64,000 bases of DNA, from positions 317,501-381,500 of the forward strand of contig NZ_FOEJ01000001.1 of assembly GCF_900110705.1 (NCBI RefSeq). The letters are read 5' to 3'. The notes beneath the pieces are model-generated. The model worked only from the letters and a program-made list of their open reading frames with translations, had not been told where the DNA came from and made no database searches. Positions within the stretch are counted from its first letter, which is position 1, and every line of letters starts with the position of its first letter. Made by a program: the position numbers and the translations under genes. Source of the DNA: Loktanella sp. DSM 29012. GTDB lineage: Bacteria > Pseudomonadota > Alphaproteobacteria > Rhodobacterales > Rhodobacteraceae. Shown here piece by piece: positions 37,841 through 44,922 of this stretch.

Positions 37841-38716
37841 ATGCGCGCCTTGATCGTTGCCGCCCTTGCCCTGCTGGTGGGGTGCCAGTCCGTTGGGGAT
37901 GCGCAGGCCGAACCGACCGTGACCTACCTGGGCCGCTATGTCTGGACCGATAGCGACCCGGCGTTTGGCGGGCTGTCGGGGCTGGAACTGAACGCGGACG
38001 GCACGCGGATCTGGGCGCAAGGGGACCGTGGTGTTCTGTGGACCGGTGTGGTGACGCGCGACGGGGATCAGGTGACCGGCATCACGACGGACCCGCCACG
38101 CGTGTTGCGCATTTCGACCGGAGAGCCTGTTTCCGGTGCGACGGCCGATCCCGAGGGACTGGCCCTGTCTGCGGATGGCACGCTGTTCGTTTCATTCGAA
38201 GGGCTGGCCCGTGTCGCGGCCTACCCTGATCTGGACGGTCCTGCGGTACGTGTGCCGCGCCCTGACATGTTCAGGGGGCTACAAAACAATTCCGCGCTCG
38301 AAGCGCTTGCGATTGGCCCGGATGGTGCACTTTATACTTTGCCCGAGCGGTCGGGTGGCACGCATCGCCCTTTTCCGGTTTATCGCTATGCCGGCGGGGT
38401 CTGGACCACGGTATTCGACATCGCGCGCACCGATGCATTCTTGCCGGTCGGCGCGGATATCGGGCCTGATGGTCTGCTGTATCTGCTGGAACGGGATTTC
38501 ACCGGATTCGGGTTTCGGTCGCGCGTGCGCAGGTTGCCGCTGGACGGCAGCGCATCGGAACTGCTGTTGCAGACGCGCACCGGGACGCATGACAACCTCG
38601 AAGGGATCAGCGTCTGGCGCGATGACGCAGGCGATATCCGCCTGACGATGGTGTCCGACGACAATTTCCGCTGGTTCCAGACGACCGAGATCTTGGAATA
38701 CCGCGTCAGCGATTGA
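37841..38716 (+). CDS. Phytase-like esterase domain lipoprotein
   Basis: Lipoprotein of 291 aa (lipobox ALLVGC) with one 'esterase-like activity of phytase' beta-propeller domain: [58 protein letters not shown] and NLEGISVW are its repeated blades. The substrate is unknown; relatives are annotated from weak phytase similarity. It follows mepA after 1 bp, so both probably share one transcript and act in the envelope. Confidence 0.82.
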   Translation: MRALIVAALALLVGCQSVGDAQAEPTVTYLGRYVWTDSDPAFGGLSGLELNADGTRIWAQGDRGVLWTGVVTRDGDQVTGITTDPPRVLRISTGEPVSGATADPEGLALSADGTLFVSFEGLARVAAYPDLDGPAVRVPRPDMFRGLQNNSALEALAIGPDGALYTLPERSGGTHRPFPVYRYAGGVWTTVFDIARTDAFLPVGADIGPDGLLYLLERDFTGFGFRSRVRRLPLDGSASELLLQTRTGTHDNLEGISVWRDDAGDIRLTMVSDDNFRWFQTTEILEYRVSD

Positions 38717-38778
38717 CGCAAGTCGTCCGTGCGGCTAACCGGGCGCGTCCCCGCGACTTGCGGGGCCAAGTGCCGCAC
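38717..38778 (+). promoter_or_regulatory. Leader with alternative pairings before the queuosine-precursor transporter gene
   Basis: CGCAAGTCG (38717-38725) can pair with CGACTTGCG (38754-38762). The alternative is a nested pair: GTGCGGC (38729-38735) with GCCGCAC (38772-38778), and CCCCGC (38749-38754) with GCGGGG (38760-38765). The two folds exclude each other. The layout suits a riboswitch or an inter-cistronic control hairpin; no known preQ1 aptamer sequence is recognised. Confidence 0.4.
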
Positions 38779-38801
38779 CCTTGCCAAAACGGAAAACCGC
38801 T

Positions 38802-39428
38802 ATGACCCTTATTCTACCTGGCGTGATCGCCATGGCCGCCATCGTCGTGGCCTCGAACATCCTCGTGCAATTCCTGATCCTCGACGGGCTGCTGACCTGG
38901 GGTGCGTTCACCTATCCGCTGGCGTTCCTTGTGACTGACCTGATGAACCGCATCTACGGTGTGTCCGCCGCGCGCCGCGTCGTTTTCGTGGGCCTGATCG
39001 TGGGTATCATCTGTTCGCTGATCGGCAGCCAGATCCAGCTGGAATTCGGTCCCGCCGTGCCGATCCGGGTCGCCATTGCATCCGCCACCGCATTTGGCGT
39101 GGCGCAACTGCTGGATATCACCGTGTTCAACAAGCTGCGCCTGGGCGTGTGGTGGGTGGCCCCGCTGGGATCGACGCTGGTGTCGTCGGTCGTGGACACG
39201 GCCATCTTCTTTTCCATCGCGTTTGCAGCAGTGTTCAACCCGCTGTCAGCAGGGGCCGCGGACCAGATCATCTGGGCACAGGACGCTGTGCCGTTTCTGA
39301 ACGCAGGGCCGCTGGTGCCGCTGTGGGTGTCGCTCGCCGTGGCCGATTGGGGGGTCAAGATCTCGGTCGCGCTTGTCGCGCTGATCCCGTTCCGCCTGAT
39401 TGTTCGCCGAGTCACAGCCACGTCATAA
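38802..39428 (+). CDS. yhhQ: Queuosine precursor transporter (YhhQ/VUT family)
   Basis: Membrane protein of 208 aa with about six helices. The family signature is TYPLAFLVTDLMNRIYGVSAARRVV at residues 38-62, where Asp and Asn are conserved, and FNKLRLGVWWVAPLGSTLVSSVVDTAIFF in the second half. It imports preQ0/preQ1 or queuine precursor for tRNA queuosine. The ATG at 38802 lacks a clear Shine-Dalgarno sequence (GGAAAA only); a TTG seven codons earlier is an alternative. The structured leader upstream may control it. Confidence 0.9.
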   Translation: MTLILPGVIAMAAIVVASNILVQFLILDGLLTWGAFTYPLAFLVTDLMNRIYGVSAARRVVFVGLIVGIICSLIGSQIQLEFGPAVPIRVAIASATAFGVAQLLDITVFNKLRLGVWWVAPLGSTLVSSVVDTAIFFSIAFAAVFNPLSAGAADQIIWAQDAVPFLNAGPLVPLWVSLAVADWGVKISVALVALIPFRLIVRRVTATS

Positions 39429-39453
39429 ATGCAGTATCTGGTGTGATTAGGGT

Positions 39454-39482
39454 TTGACAGCCGCGATATCTGCGGCAACCCT
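39454..39482 (+). promoter_or_regulatory. Candidate promoter with spacer dyad ahead of the arfB leader
   Basis: TTGACA (39454-39459) is followed after 17 bp by AACCCT, a poor -10 match. The spacer holds an inverted repeat, GCCGC-GATATCT-GCGGC, that could be an operator. A start near 39490 would place the extended ribosome site close to the mRNA 5' end. Confidence 0.3.
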
Positions 39483-39517
39483 CAACACAGGCGAAACATT
39501 TGAAAGGAGGTGATCCA

Positions 39518-39574
39518 GTGCATCATGAAGTTCTGGAGAAGTGTGTCGGGACAGCTTGGGGGGTTCTGATCTAG
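39518..39574 (+). CDS. 18-aa leader peptide with extended Shine-Dalgarno sequence
   Basis: A GTG-initiated ORF encodes MHHEVLEKCVGTAWGVLI and stops at TAG. Its ribosome site AAAGGAGGTGATCCA (39503-39517) is complementary to the whole 3' end of 16S rRNA (TGGATCACCTCCTTT), with ideal 7-nt spacing from GGAGG to GTG. The last base of the stop codon is the first base of one arm of an RNA stem, so a terminating ribosome would cover that arm. I do not recognise the peptide. It is best read as a regulatory leader ORF for arfB or the coding part of a small dual-function RNA. Confidence 0.6.
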   Translation: MHHEVLEKCVGTAWGVLI

Positions 39575-39662
39575 GGCAGCCCTTAGGTCTGTAGCACCAC
39601 AGGTGGGTGACCCTACGGGTCCCTAACCGACCCACCTCCGATATTCAGGAAAGGGCTGTCCC
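39574..39662 (+). ncRNA. Folded leader RNA with antiterminator-like closing stem
   Basis: GGGCAGCCCTT (39574-39584) pairs with AAGGGCTG-T-CCC (39651-39662) through one bulged T. Inside, AGGTGGGT (39601-39608) pairs with ACCCACCT (39630-39637) and encloses ACCC-TAC-GGGT. The closing stem uses the same right arm as the terminator that follows, so the two are mutually exclusive. No known RNA family is recognised. Confidence 0.6.
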
Positions 39663-39684
39663 ATCGCCGGGGCAGCCCTTTTTT
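39650..39684 (+). terminator. Strong intrinsic terminator upstream of arfB
   Basis: AAAGGGCTGTCCC pairs with GGGGCAGCCCTTT (13 bp, one T-G wobble) around ATCGCC and runs into six Ts. It lies 120 bp before the arfB ATG. Its right arm repeats GGGCAGCCCTT of the upstream stem, so upstream pairing would disarm it. Confidence 0.85.
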
Positions 39685-39685
39685 A

Positions 39686-39708
39686 CGATGAACGCTGTGC
39701 GTTCATCG
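39686..39708 (+). repeat. 10-bp inverted repeat just after the terminator
   Basis: CGATGAACGC and GCGTTCATCG pair perfectly around TGT, 1 bp after the T tract of the preceding terminator. It may protect or regulate read-through RNA entering arfB, or bind a protein as DNA; function unknown. Confidence 0.5.
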
Positions 39709-39804
39709 GGTGGGGGCAAGCGAATGGCGCAGGCAATCGCGGCCCCACTCGGTACTCAACCGGGTGCTGGTGGCAAATGCGTCTTGGTCTGCTACATCAT
39801 TGCT

Positions 39805-40233
39805 ATGGCCGACGATCTGCGCATCACCGACAGCATCACCCTGCAAGGCTGGGAAATGACCGAGGCATTCACCCGTGCCTCCGGTCCCGGCGGGCAGAAC
39901 GTGAACAAGGTCAGCACGGCGGTCGAACTGCGGTTCGAGGCGGCGCGCTCACCATCCTTACCCGATCCGGTCAAGGCGCGGCTCAAGCGGCTGGCGGGGC
40001 GGCGGTGGACATCCGACGGGGCGCTGGTGCTGTTCGTTCAGGACACAAGGTCCCAGGCCCGCAACCGCGAGCTGGCGCGCGAAAGGCTGGCCGAACTGGT
40101 CGAACAGGCCACGCAAAAACCCAAACGCCGCGTGCCGACGAAACCGACCTACGGATCGGTGAAACGGCGACTGAAGGCCAAGAAGGTCAGGGGTGAGGTG
40201 AAGTCCCTGCGCGGCAATGTCACGCCCGACTGA
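39805..40233 (+). CDS. arfB: Alternative ribosome-rescue factor ArfB (GGQ peptidyl-tRNA hydrolase)
   Basis: Rescues ribosomes stalled on mRNA without a stop codon by hydrolysing peptidyl-tRNA; 142 aa. The catalytic GGQ is at residues 29-31 in ASGPGGQNVNKVSTAVELRF. The basic C-terminal tail (KPKRRVPTKPTYGSVKRRLK) enters the empty mRNA channel. The ATG at 39805 (MADDLRITDS) gives the usual length; the frame stays open far upstream, and another ATG lies at 39724. There is no good Shine-Dalgarno sequence at 39805. The leader/terminator block upstream suggests attenuation control. Confidence 0.93.
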   Translation: MADDLRITDSITLQGWEMTEAFTRASGPGGQNVNKVSTAVELRFEAARSPSLPDPVKARLKRLAGRRWTSDGALVLFVQDTRSQARNRELARERLAELVEQATQKPKRRVPTKPTYGSVKRRLKAKKVRGEVKSLRGNVTPD

Positions 40234-40288
40234 CGGAACGCGGATGCCCCTGAAGCTGTTGGACAACAACCTCAGACAGGAGACGACC

Positions 40289-40426
40289 GTGACACAGAAA
40301 TGGATCTACGCCCTCATCCCCCTCGGCTTTGTCGCCATCATCGCATCCCTGCTGCTGGGCGGCGAAGTCGTGCAGGAAACGACCGACAGCCCCGTGGGTG
40401 AGATTGTCGAGGGACAGGGGGAGTGA
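40289..40426 (+). CDS. Small single-span membrane protein
   Basis: A 45-aa peptide starting at GTG with AGGAGA 5-6 bp upstream. TQKWIYALIPLGFVAIIASL begins one membrane helix (about residues 5-27), and the tail is acidic and soluble. I do not recognise a family. It follows arfB by 55 bp on the same strand and could be in its transcript. The good ribosome site and clear helix argue for a real gene; conservation would decide. Confidence 0.6.
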   Translation: MTQKWIYALIPLGFVAIIASLLLGGEVVQETTDSPVGEIVEGQGE

Positions 40427-40519
40427 GCAAATCTCCCCTTTGCATGACACACTCATGTCAGAAGGCGGGCTCCGAACCTTGGGACAGAGCCACTTGATCA
40501 AGCTGCGGGATCAATAGAA

Positions 40520-41812
40520 CTAAACCACAACCTCCACCCGCTCCTGCGACCCCACCCCGAACACTCTCTTATATCGGGCGATCTCCTCCGCCGGCCCCAT
40601 CGCCTTGTTGGGGTTGTCGCTCAGTTTGACGGTGGGGCGGCCATCCGCGGCGATGGCTTTGCACACCAGGCTGAAGGGGGCGAGGGCGTCGCCCTCGGTC
40701 AGGCCGATGAAGTCGTTGGTCAGCATCGTGCCCCAGCCAAAACTGACGCGGACGCGACCGGCGAATTGGTGGTGCAGGTCCAGGATCTTGTCCACTGTCA
40801 GCCCGTCGGAAAAGATGATCAGTTTTTCGCGCGGGTCTTCTCCGCGTGCGCGCCACCAGTCGATGGCGGCCTCTGCCCCAGTGGCGGGGTCGCCGCTGTC
40901 GATGCGGATGCCGGTCCAGCCCGCCAGCCAGTCGGGCGCATTGGCAAGGAAACCGGGCGTGCCAAAGGTGTCCGGCAAAATGACCCGCAGGTTGCCGTCG
41001 TGTTCTGCCTGCCAGTCGGCCAGCACGTCGTAGGGTGACCGCGCGAGTGCTGCATCGTCCTGCGCCAGCGCGGCATAGACCATCGGCAGCTCGTGCGCGT
41101 TGGTGCCGATCGCTTCCATGTCGCGGCTCTTGGCGATCAGGCAGTTCGACGTGCCGGTAAAGGCGTCGCCCAGCCCCTCGCTCATCGCTTGCACGCACCA
41201 GTCCTGCCACAGGAAACTGTGCCGCCGCCGTGTGCCGAAATCCGCGATCCGCAGATCGGGCACATCGCGCAGGCGTTCGACCTTTTCCCAGGCCTTGGTC
41301 ATGGCGCGGGCATAGAGCACCTGAAGTTCGAACCGGCCCATGTCGCCCAGCACCGCGCGGCCGCGCAGTTCCATCAGGGTGGCAAGTGCGGGGATTTCCC
41401 ACAACATGACTTCTGGCCAGGACCCTTCGAACGTCAGTTCATACTGGCCGTCGCGTTTTTCCAGATGATAGGGTGGCAGGCGCAGGTTTTCGAACCAGTC
41501 CATGAATTCGGGCGTGAACATCGCGCGTTTGCCGTAGAACGTGTTGCCGCGCATCCATGTGGATTCACCGCGCGACAGCGACAGGGACCGGATGTTGTCC
41601 AACTGCTCTCGCAATTCGCCCTCGTCCACCAGATCGGCGAGGCGGATGGACTTGGTCCGGTTGATCAGGCTGAAGGTGACCTGCGTGTCGCGGTTGTTGC
41701 GAAAGATCGACTGACACATCAGCAGTTTGTAGAAATCGGTGTCGATCAGGGACCGGACGATCGGGTCGATCTTCCATTTGTGGTTCCAGACACGGGTGGC
41801 GATATCGACCAT
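40520..41812 (-). CDS. pncB: Nicotinate phosphoribosyltransferase
   Basis: Makes nicotinate mononucleotide from nicotinate and PRPP in NAD salvage; 430 aa. SLIDTDFYKLLMCQSIF opens the family. FGTRRRHSFLWQDW holds the autophosphorylation/PRPP region, GTSNCLIAK and GIRIDSGD the phosphate site. The ATG at 41812 matches family length. Nicotinamidase pncA, its pathway partner, is 5.4 kb away on the other strand instead of adjacent. The 185 bp upstream are shared with a divergent PepSY protein gene. Confidence 0.95.
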   Translation of the reverse strand: MVDIATRVWNHKWKIDPIVRSLIDTDFYKLLMCQSIFRNNRDTQVTFSLINRTKSIRLADLVDEGELREQLDNIRSLSLSRGESTWMRGNTFYGKRAMFTPEFMDWFENLRLPPYHLEKRDGQYELTFEGSWPEVMLWEIPALATLMELRGRAVLGDMGRFELQVLYARAMTKAWEKVERLRDVPDLRIADFGTRRRHSFLWQDWCVQAMSEGLGDAFTGTSNCLIAKSRDMEAIGTNAHELPMVYAALAQDDAALARSPYDVLADWQAEHDGNLRVILPDTFGTPGFLANAPDWLAGWTGIRIDSGDPATGAEAAIDWWRARGEDPREKLIIFSDGLTVDKILDLHHQFAGRVRVSFGWGTMLTNDFIGLTEGDALAPFSLVCKAIAADGRPTVKLSDNPNKAMGPAEEIARYKRVFGVGSQERVEVVV

Positions 41813-41878
41813 TGGGGTACTCCGGCGTTTGGTTTCTTAGACCAACTGCCGTGCAGGCTTGCAAGGGCGCGGCGCGGC

Positions 41879-41911
41879 ATAAGCCCGGGCTTATATCCGG
41901 ACGCATAAGCC
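41879..41911. promoter_or_regulatory. 16-bp palindrome and repeated GCATAAGCC in the pncB/PepSY divergent region
   Basis: ATAAGCCCGGGCTTAT (41879-41894) is a perfect palindrome, and GCATAAGCC occurs at 41878-41886 and again at 41903-41911. The position between divergent genes suits an operator, for example for the LuxR-type regulator encoded downstream; this is inference. Confidence 0.4.
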
Positions 41912-41997
41912 GTTGGCAGATAGTGCGGCAAACAAGGGTGGTTCAGATCGGCGTCAGGCCCGGCGCTGTGCCGCGGCATCACCCAAGGAATGCACCC

Positions 41998-42264
41998 ATG
42001 AAAAAGATCGCAACACTGACCGCCCTGATCGCCCTGTCCGCTACGGCGGCGCTGGCAGAGCCGTCCTGCACCCCCGCCGCCGACGGTGCCGCAGCCCCCG
42101 TCTGGGAGGCCGTCAAGGCATTCGAGGAAGAAGGCGGCGTCGTAAAGGCGTTCAAGATCAACGGCGGCGACTGCTACGAAATCTACGGCTCGCTGGACGG
42201 CACCAACATGGAAGTTTTCTTTGACCCGACCACGGGCGAAGAGCTGGAACGTATCGACGCATAA
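41998..42264 (+). CDS. Small periplasmic PepSY-domain protein
   Basis: Exported 88-aa protein with a signal peptide (MKKIATLTALIALSATAALA) and a single PepSY-like domain: VWEAVKAFEEEGGVVKAFKI, then CYEIYGSL and VFFDPTTGEELER. Two cysteines (SCTP and DCYE) may form a disulfide. Such proteins often accompany cytochrome b561-type membrane proteins, as here (27 bp downstream). The ATG at 41998 has AAGGAA upstream. PepSY domains are thought to inhibit or chaperone partners; the role here is unknown. Confidence 0.82.
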   Translation: MKKIATLTALIALSATAALAEPSCTPAADGAAAPVWEAVKAFEEEGGVVKAFKINGGDCYEIYGSLDGTNMEVFFDPTTGEELERIDA

Positions 42265-42291
42265 CCGCTGAACCACGAAAGGAGGCGCACC

Positions 42292-42846
42292 ATGGCCGCT
42301 ATGTCTGAACAGCACGGGACCGTCCGGGTCTGGGATATCGGGGTGCGCCTCTTTCATTGGTCACTGCTGACCTGCGTGGCGGGCGCGTGGCTGTTCGTCG
42401 ATCCCCGCTCACTCCACCGCTGGCTTGGCTACTGCGTGATCGGATTGATTGCGTTTCGCCTGATCTGGGGGCTGGTGGGATCGCGCCACGCGCGGTTTAC
42501 CGATTTCATCAAGGGACCCCGCACGGTGCTGGCCTATCTGCGCGCGATGGTTGCAGGAACCGAACGCCGTCATCTGGGTCACAACCCCGCGGGTGCCGCA
42601 ATGATTGTGGCGCTGTTGCTGACGTTGGCGGGCATCTGCACCACGGGGATCATGATGGGGATGGATGCCTATTTCGGTGTCTCGTGGGTCGAGCATTGGC
42701 ACGAAGGACTTGTGAACGGCTTGCTCATTCTGGTCGCCATGCATCTGGTGGGTGTGGTAACTGCAAGTTGGCGCCACCGTGAAAACCTTGTGGCGTCCAT
42801 GGTCCATGGCCACAAGGACGCGCATGAAACAGGTGCTGAACCCTAA
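42292..42846 (+). CDS. Cytochrome b/b561-type membrane protein
   Basis: Membrane diheme cytochrome b of 184 aa, similar to Ni/Fe-hydrogenase b-type cytochromes. VWDIGVRLFHWSLLTCVAG places a heme His in the first helix; HRWLGYCVIGLIAFRLIWG, WVEHWHEGLVNGLLILVAMHL and further His residues complete the usual four helices. It could move electrons from the quinone pool to an extracytoplasmic partner. AAAGGAGG is 6 bp before the ATG. No c-type cytochrome or hydrogenase gene is nearby. The LuxR-type regulator starts inside its 3' end. Confidence 0.88.
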   Translation: MAAMSEQHGTVRVWDIGVRLFHWSLLTCVAGAWLFVDPRSLHRWLGYCVIGLIAFRLIWGLVGSRHARFTDFIKGPRTVLAYLRAMVAGTERRHLGHNPAGAAMIVALLLTLAGICTTGIMMGMDAYFGVSWVEHWHEGLVNGLLILVAMHLVGVVTASWRHRENLVASMVHGHKDAHETGAEP

Positions 42847-43348
42847 TTCACGATCCCGACGCGTCCTTTTCCTGGGGGCCGCCGTTTTGCAGCTGGTCTG
42901 TCTGGGCCTTTTTACGATCGACATCCTCTCAGAGATGTCTTCGCCCGACTTTCACACCCTCGTTGAAACATTGAGCGTTCTGGGACTGTGTCTGAGCATC
43001 GCAGTCAGGTTTCGTGAGTATCTGCACCTGATCAACCGCAATCGCAGGATTGAGCGGGAGCTGGGTGCCGCCACTGGCGCATTTTCACAAATGATGCAGG
43101 AAAATTTCGCGCAGTGGGGCCTGTCTCCGGCAGAGCGCGATGTCGCGCTGATGTCGGTCAAGGGCCTGTCCGTCTCTGAAATCGCCGCATTGCGTGAAAC
43201 GGCCAATGGCACGGTCAAAGCGCAATGCGCTGCAATCTATCGCAAGGCCGGAGTATCCAACCGCGCAGAGTTGATTTCGGTGATGATCGAGGATCTCATC
43301 GCTGGCGTGCCGCTTCCTGGCCAGACCCACCAATCGTCATCAACATAA
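42824..43348 (+). CDS. Membrane-anchored LuxR-type transcriptional regulator
   Basis: Protein of 174 aa. Two hydrophobic helices (about residues 11-32 and 40-58) sit before a short basic linker and a C-terminal LuxR helix-turn-helix (about 110-160): LSPAERDVALMSVKGLSVSE then AALRETANGTVKAQCAAIYR. There is no receiver or autoinducer domain, so it would bind DNA from the membrane and may sense redox or envelope state. The ATG at 42824 overlaps the cytochrome b gene by 23 bp, implying coupling. Its target could be the palindromic region at 41879-41911 (inference). Confidence 0.8.
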   Translation: MKQVLNPNSRSRRVLFLGAAVLQLVCLGLFTIDILSEMSSPDFHTLVETLSVLGLCLSIAVRFREYLHLINRNRRIERELGAATGAFSQMMQENFAQWGLSPAERDVALMSVKGLSVSEIAALRETANGTVKAQCAAIYRKAGVSNRAELISVMIEDLIAGVPLPGQTHQSSST

Positions 43349-43352
43349 GGTA

Positions 43353-43811
43353 TCAGGACGGAAACCGTCCTGATTTGGCCATTTCCTCGTCGTGCAATTC
43401 ACGCGCGCGTTCGGGGGACACGCCCAGGATCGCCTCGATTTCGTGCAACAGGGCGTCTTCGGCGGCCGCCTCGTTTCCATCGGAAAAGACGACGGACCAC
43501 AGCGCGCGCACGGCGTTCTCCAGGTGATCATCGCTGATGTGCTGGTGCAGAACCTCGGCCAGTTCGGCTGTGTTGGGCATCGCGGATTCGAGCTTTTCGC
43601 AACGGGCGCGCATCTTGGCCGCCTCGACCGGGTTCAGGTCATAAAGCGCGGCCAGCACGTGGTCGATCTCCTCGACCTCTTCGAACAGATAGGCCCGGTC
43701 GATCTTGGCCGCGCGCACCAACAGTGCCCCCAGCGCGTGCTGTTCATCCGCCTTTGGCAGCGGCGTGACCGTGGTACCGGGATGAAACAATGACAAAAGA
43801 CGTTCTAGCAT
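43353..43811 (-). CDS. TerB-like protein
   Basis: All-helical protein of 152 aa of the TerB family: ALGALLVRAAKIDRAYLFEE has the conserved acidic/Arg region, and ALWSVVFSDGNEAAAEDALL the repeat with Asp and Glu that bind metal in TerB. Named for tellurite resistance, but no other ter gene is nearby, so a general metal or membrane-stress role is more likely. It converges on the LuxR-type gene with a 4-bp gap. Confidence 0.85.
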   Translation of the reverse strand: MLERLLSLFHPGTTVTPLPKADEQHALGALLVRAAKIDRAYLFEEVEEIDHVLAALYDLNPVEAAKMRARCEKLESAMPNTAELAEVLHQHISDDHLENAVRALWSVVFSDGNEAAAEDALLHEIEAILGVSPERARELHDEEMAKSGRFPS

Positions 43812-43875
43812 GGGACCCCCGGAAATGTGCAGACTGATTCTAGCCTAGTCAGCCGATGCTGCAAAGCGGTCGCGC

Positions 43876-44922
43876 CTAGCGTTTTCGGCGCATCAAGAAC
43901 TGAAAGGTCGCGGGCGCAATAGCGATAACCAGCGTGATGCGAACGATGTGCATGACAGAGACAAAAGCAATGTCCTGTCCCAGTGCCAGCGTCAGCAGCG
44001 ACATTTCCGTCAGTCCGCCCGGCGAATAAGCGAGGAATGCCTGGGACAGCGGGATACCCTGCGACAGCGCGATCACTTCGGCAAAGCCCAGTGCCACAAC
44101 GAGCATGGCCACCGATGCGACCGTCGCGATCCACAGATCACGCCCGATCTGGCGCGGACTGGACCCCACGAACCGCGCGCCGATGATCGTGCCGATCACG
44201 ATCTGGGCCACGATGACCAGAACGGTCGGTGGGGCGATTTCGACCCAGCCGACCAGATGCACGATACCTGACAGGATCATCGGTCCGAATACGGTCGCAG
44301 CGGGCAGGCGCAGCAGGCGGCCGCCGTAGACGCCCAGCACGGCGCAACCCAAAAGGATCAGGCCGTTGGTCAGGGTGATTGCGCTGAGCGGGACGATGCC
44401 GCGCCCGTCGGTGCCGGACCGCACACCCAGCACGTAGCCGAAATACATCACTACTAGCGTCACCACGATCAGGATGCGGGCGGCGTGCGCCAGCGCGATC
44501 TTGCGGGTGTCGCCGCCGGCGGCCTCGCCCAGGATCAGCATTTCGTTCAGTCCGCCCGGCATGGCCGCATAAAAGGCGGTGACGGGATCGTAGCCGCCCA
44601 GCCTGCGGTAGACGACGATGGAAACACCGGCGGCGAGCGCCAGAAAGAATGGCAACAGCAGGATCGTCAGTGTCCAGCTGCCAAGACGGTCGAACAGGTC
44701 AGGGGTGATCGCACTGCCCAGCAAGACGCCGATCACGGGAATGACGATGGTGCGCAGTTGACCGGGTCCGCGCACGGGTAGCCCCATAATGGCCGCAAGC
44801 GTGGTGCCGATCATTGGTCCCAGCATCCACGGCAACGGCATGTTGACCATCCAGCCGATGAACCCGGAAATTACCCCGATCAGCAGCGCAAGGCCGATGT
44901 CCTGATGCTGCCGGATCCGCAC
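43876..44922 (-). CDS. AbrB-family membrane protein (PF05145 type)
   Basis: Polytopic membrane protein of 348 aa made of two repeats with GGLNEMLILGEAAGGDTRK in the first and GGLTEMSLLTLALGQDIAF in the second. Databases label this family 'AbrB family transcriptional regulator' or 'ammonia monooxygenase', both misleading: it has 8-10 helices and no DNA-binding domain. It is probably a transporter. The only reasonable start is a GTG directly behind the trhO TAG, with no Shine-Dalgarno sequence, so coupling is likely. Confidence 0.85.
   Translation of the reverse strand: MRIRQHQDIGLALLIGVISGFIGWMVNMPLPWMLGPMIGTTLAAIMGLPVRGPGQLRTIVIPVIGVLLGSAITPDLFDRLGSWTLTILLLPFFLALAAGVSIVVYRRLGGYDPVTAFYAAMPGGLNEMLILGEAAGGDTRKIALAHAARILIVVTLVVMYFGYVLGVRSGTDGRGIVPLSAITLTNGLILLGCAVLGVYGGRLLRLPAATVFGPMILSGIVHLVGWVEIAPPTVLVIVAQIVIGTIIGARFVGSSPRQIGRDLWIATVASVAMLVVALGFAEVIALSQGIPLSQAFLAYSPGGLTEMSLLTLALGQDIAFVSVMHIVRITLVIAIAPATFQFLMRRKR

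Noticed and set aside
39503-39517. Antisense end of a 16S rRNA gene
   Set aside because: Only the last 15 nt match the complement of 16S; the adjoining sequence has no helix-44/45 sequence of 16S rRNA, so it is a ribosome-binding site, not an rRNA remnant.
39607-39804. N-terminal extension of ArfB
   Set aside because: The frame is open upstream, but it passes through the terminator stem and adds about 66 residues not found in the family; start at 39805 gives normal length.
43353-43811. Tellurite-resistance operon
   Set aside because: Only a TerB-like protein is present; terC, terD and terZ are absent nearby.
43876-44922. AbrB transcription factor or ammonia monooxygenase
   Set aside because: The protein is a polytopic membrane protein with internal repeats; both names are annotation carry-over.
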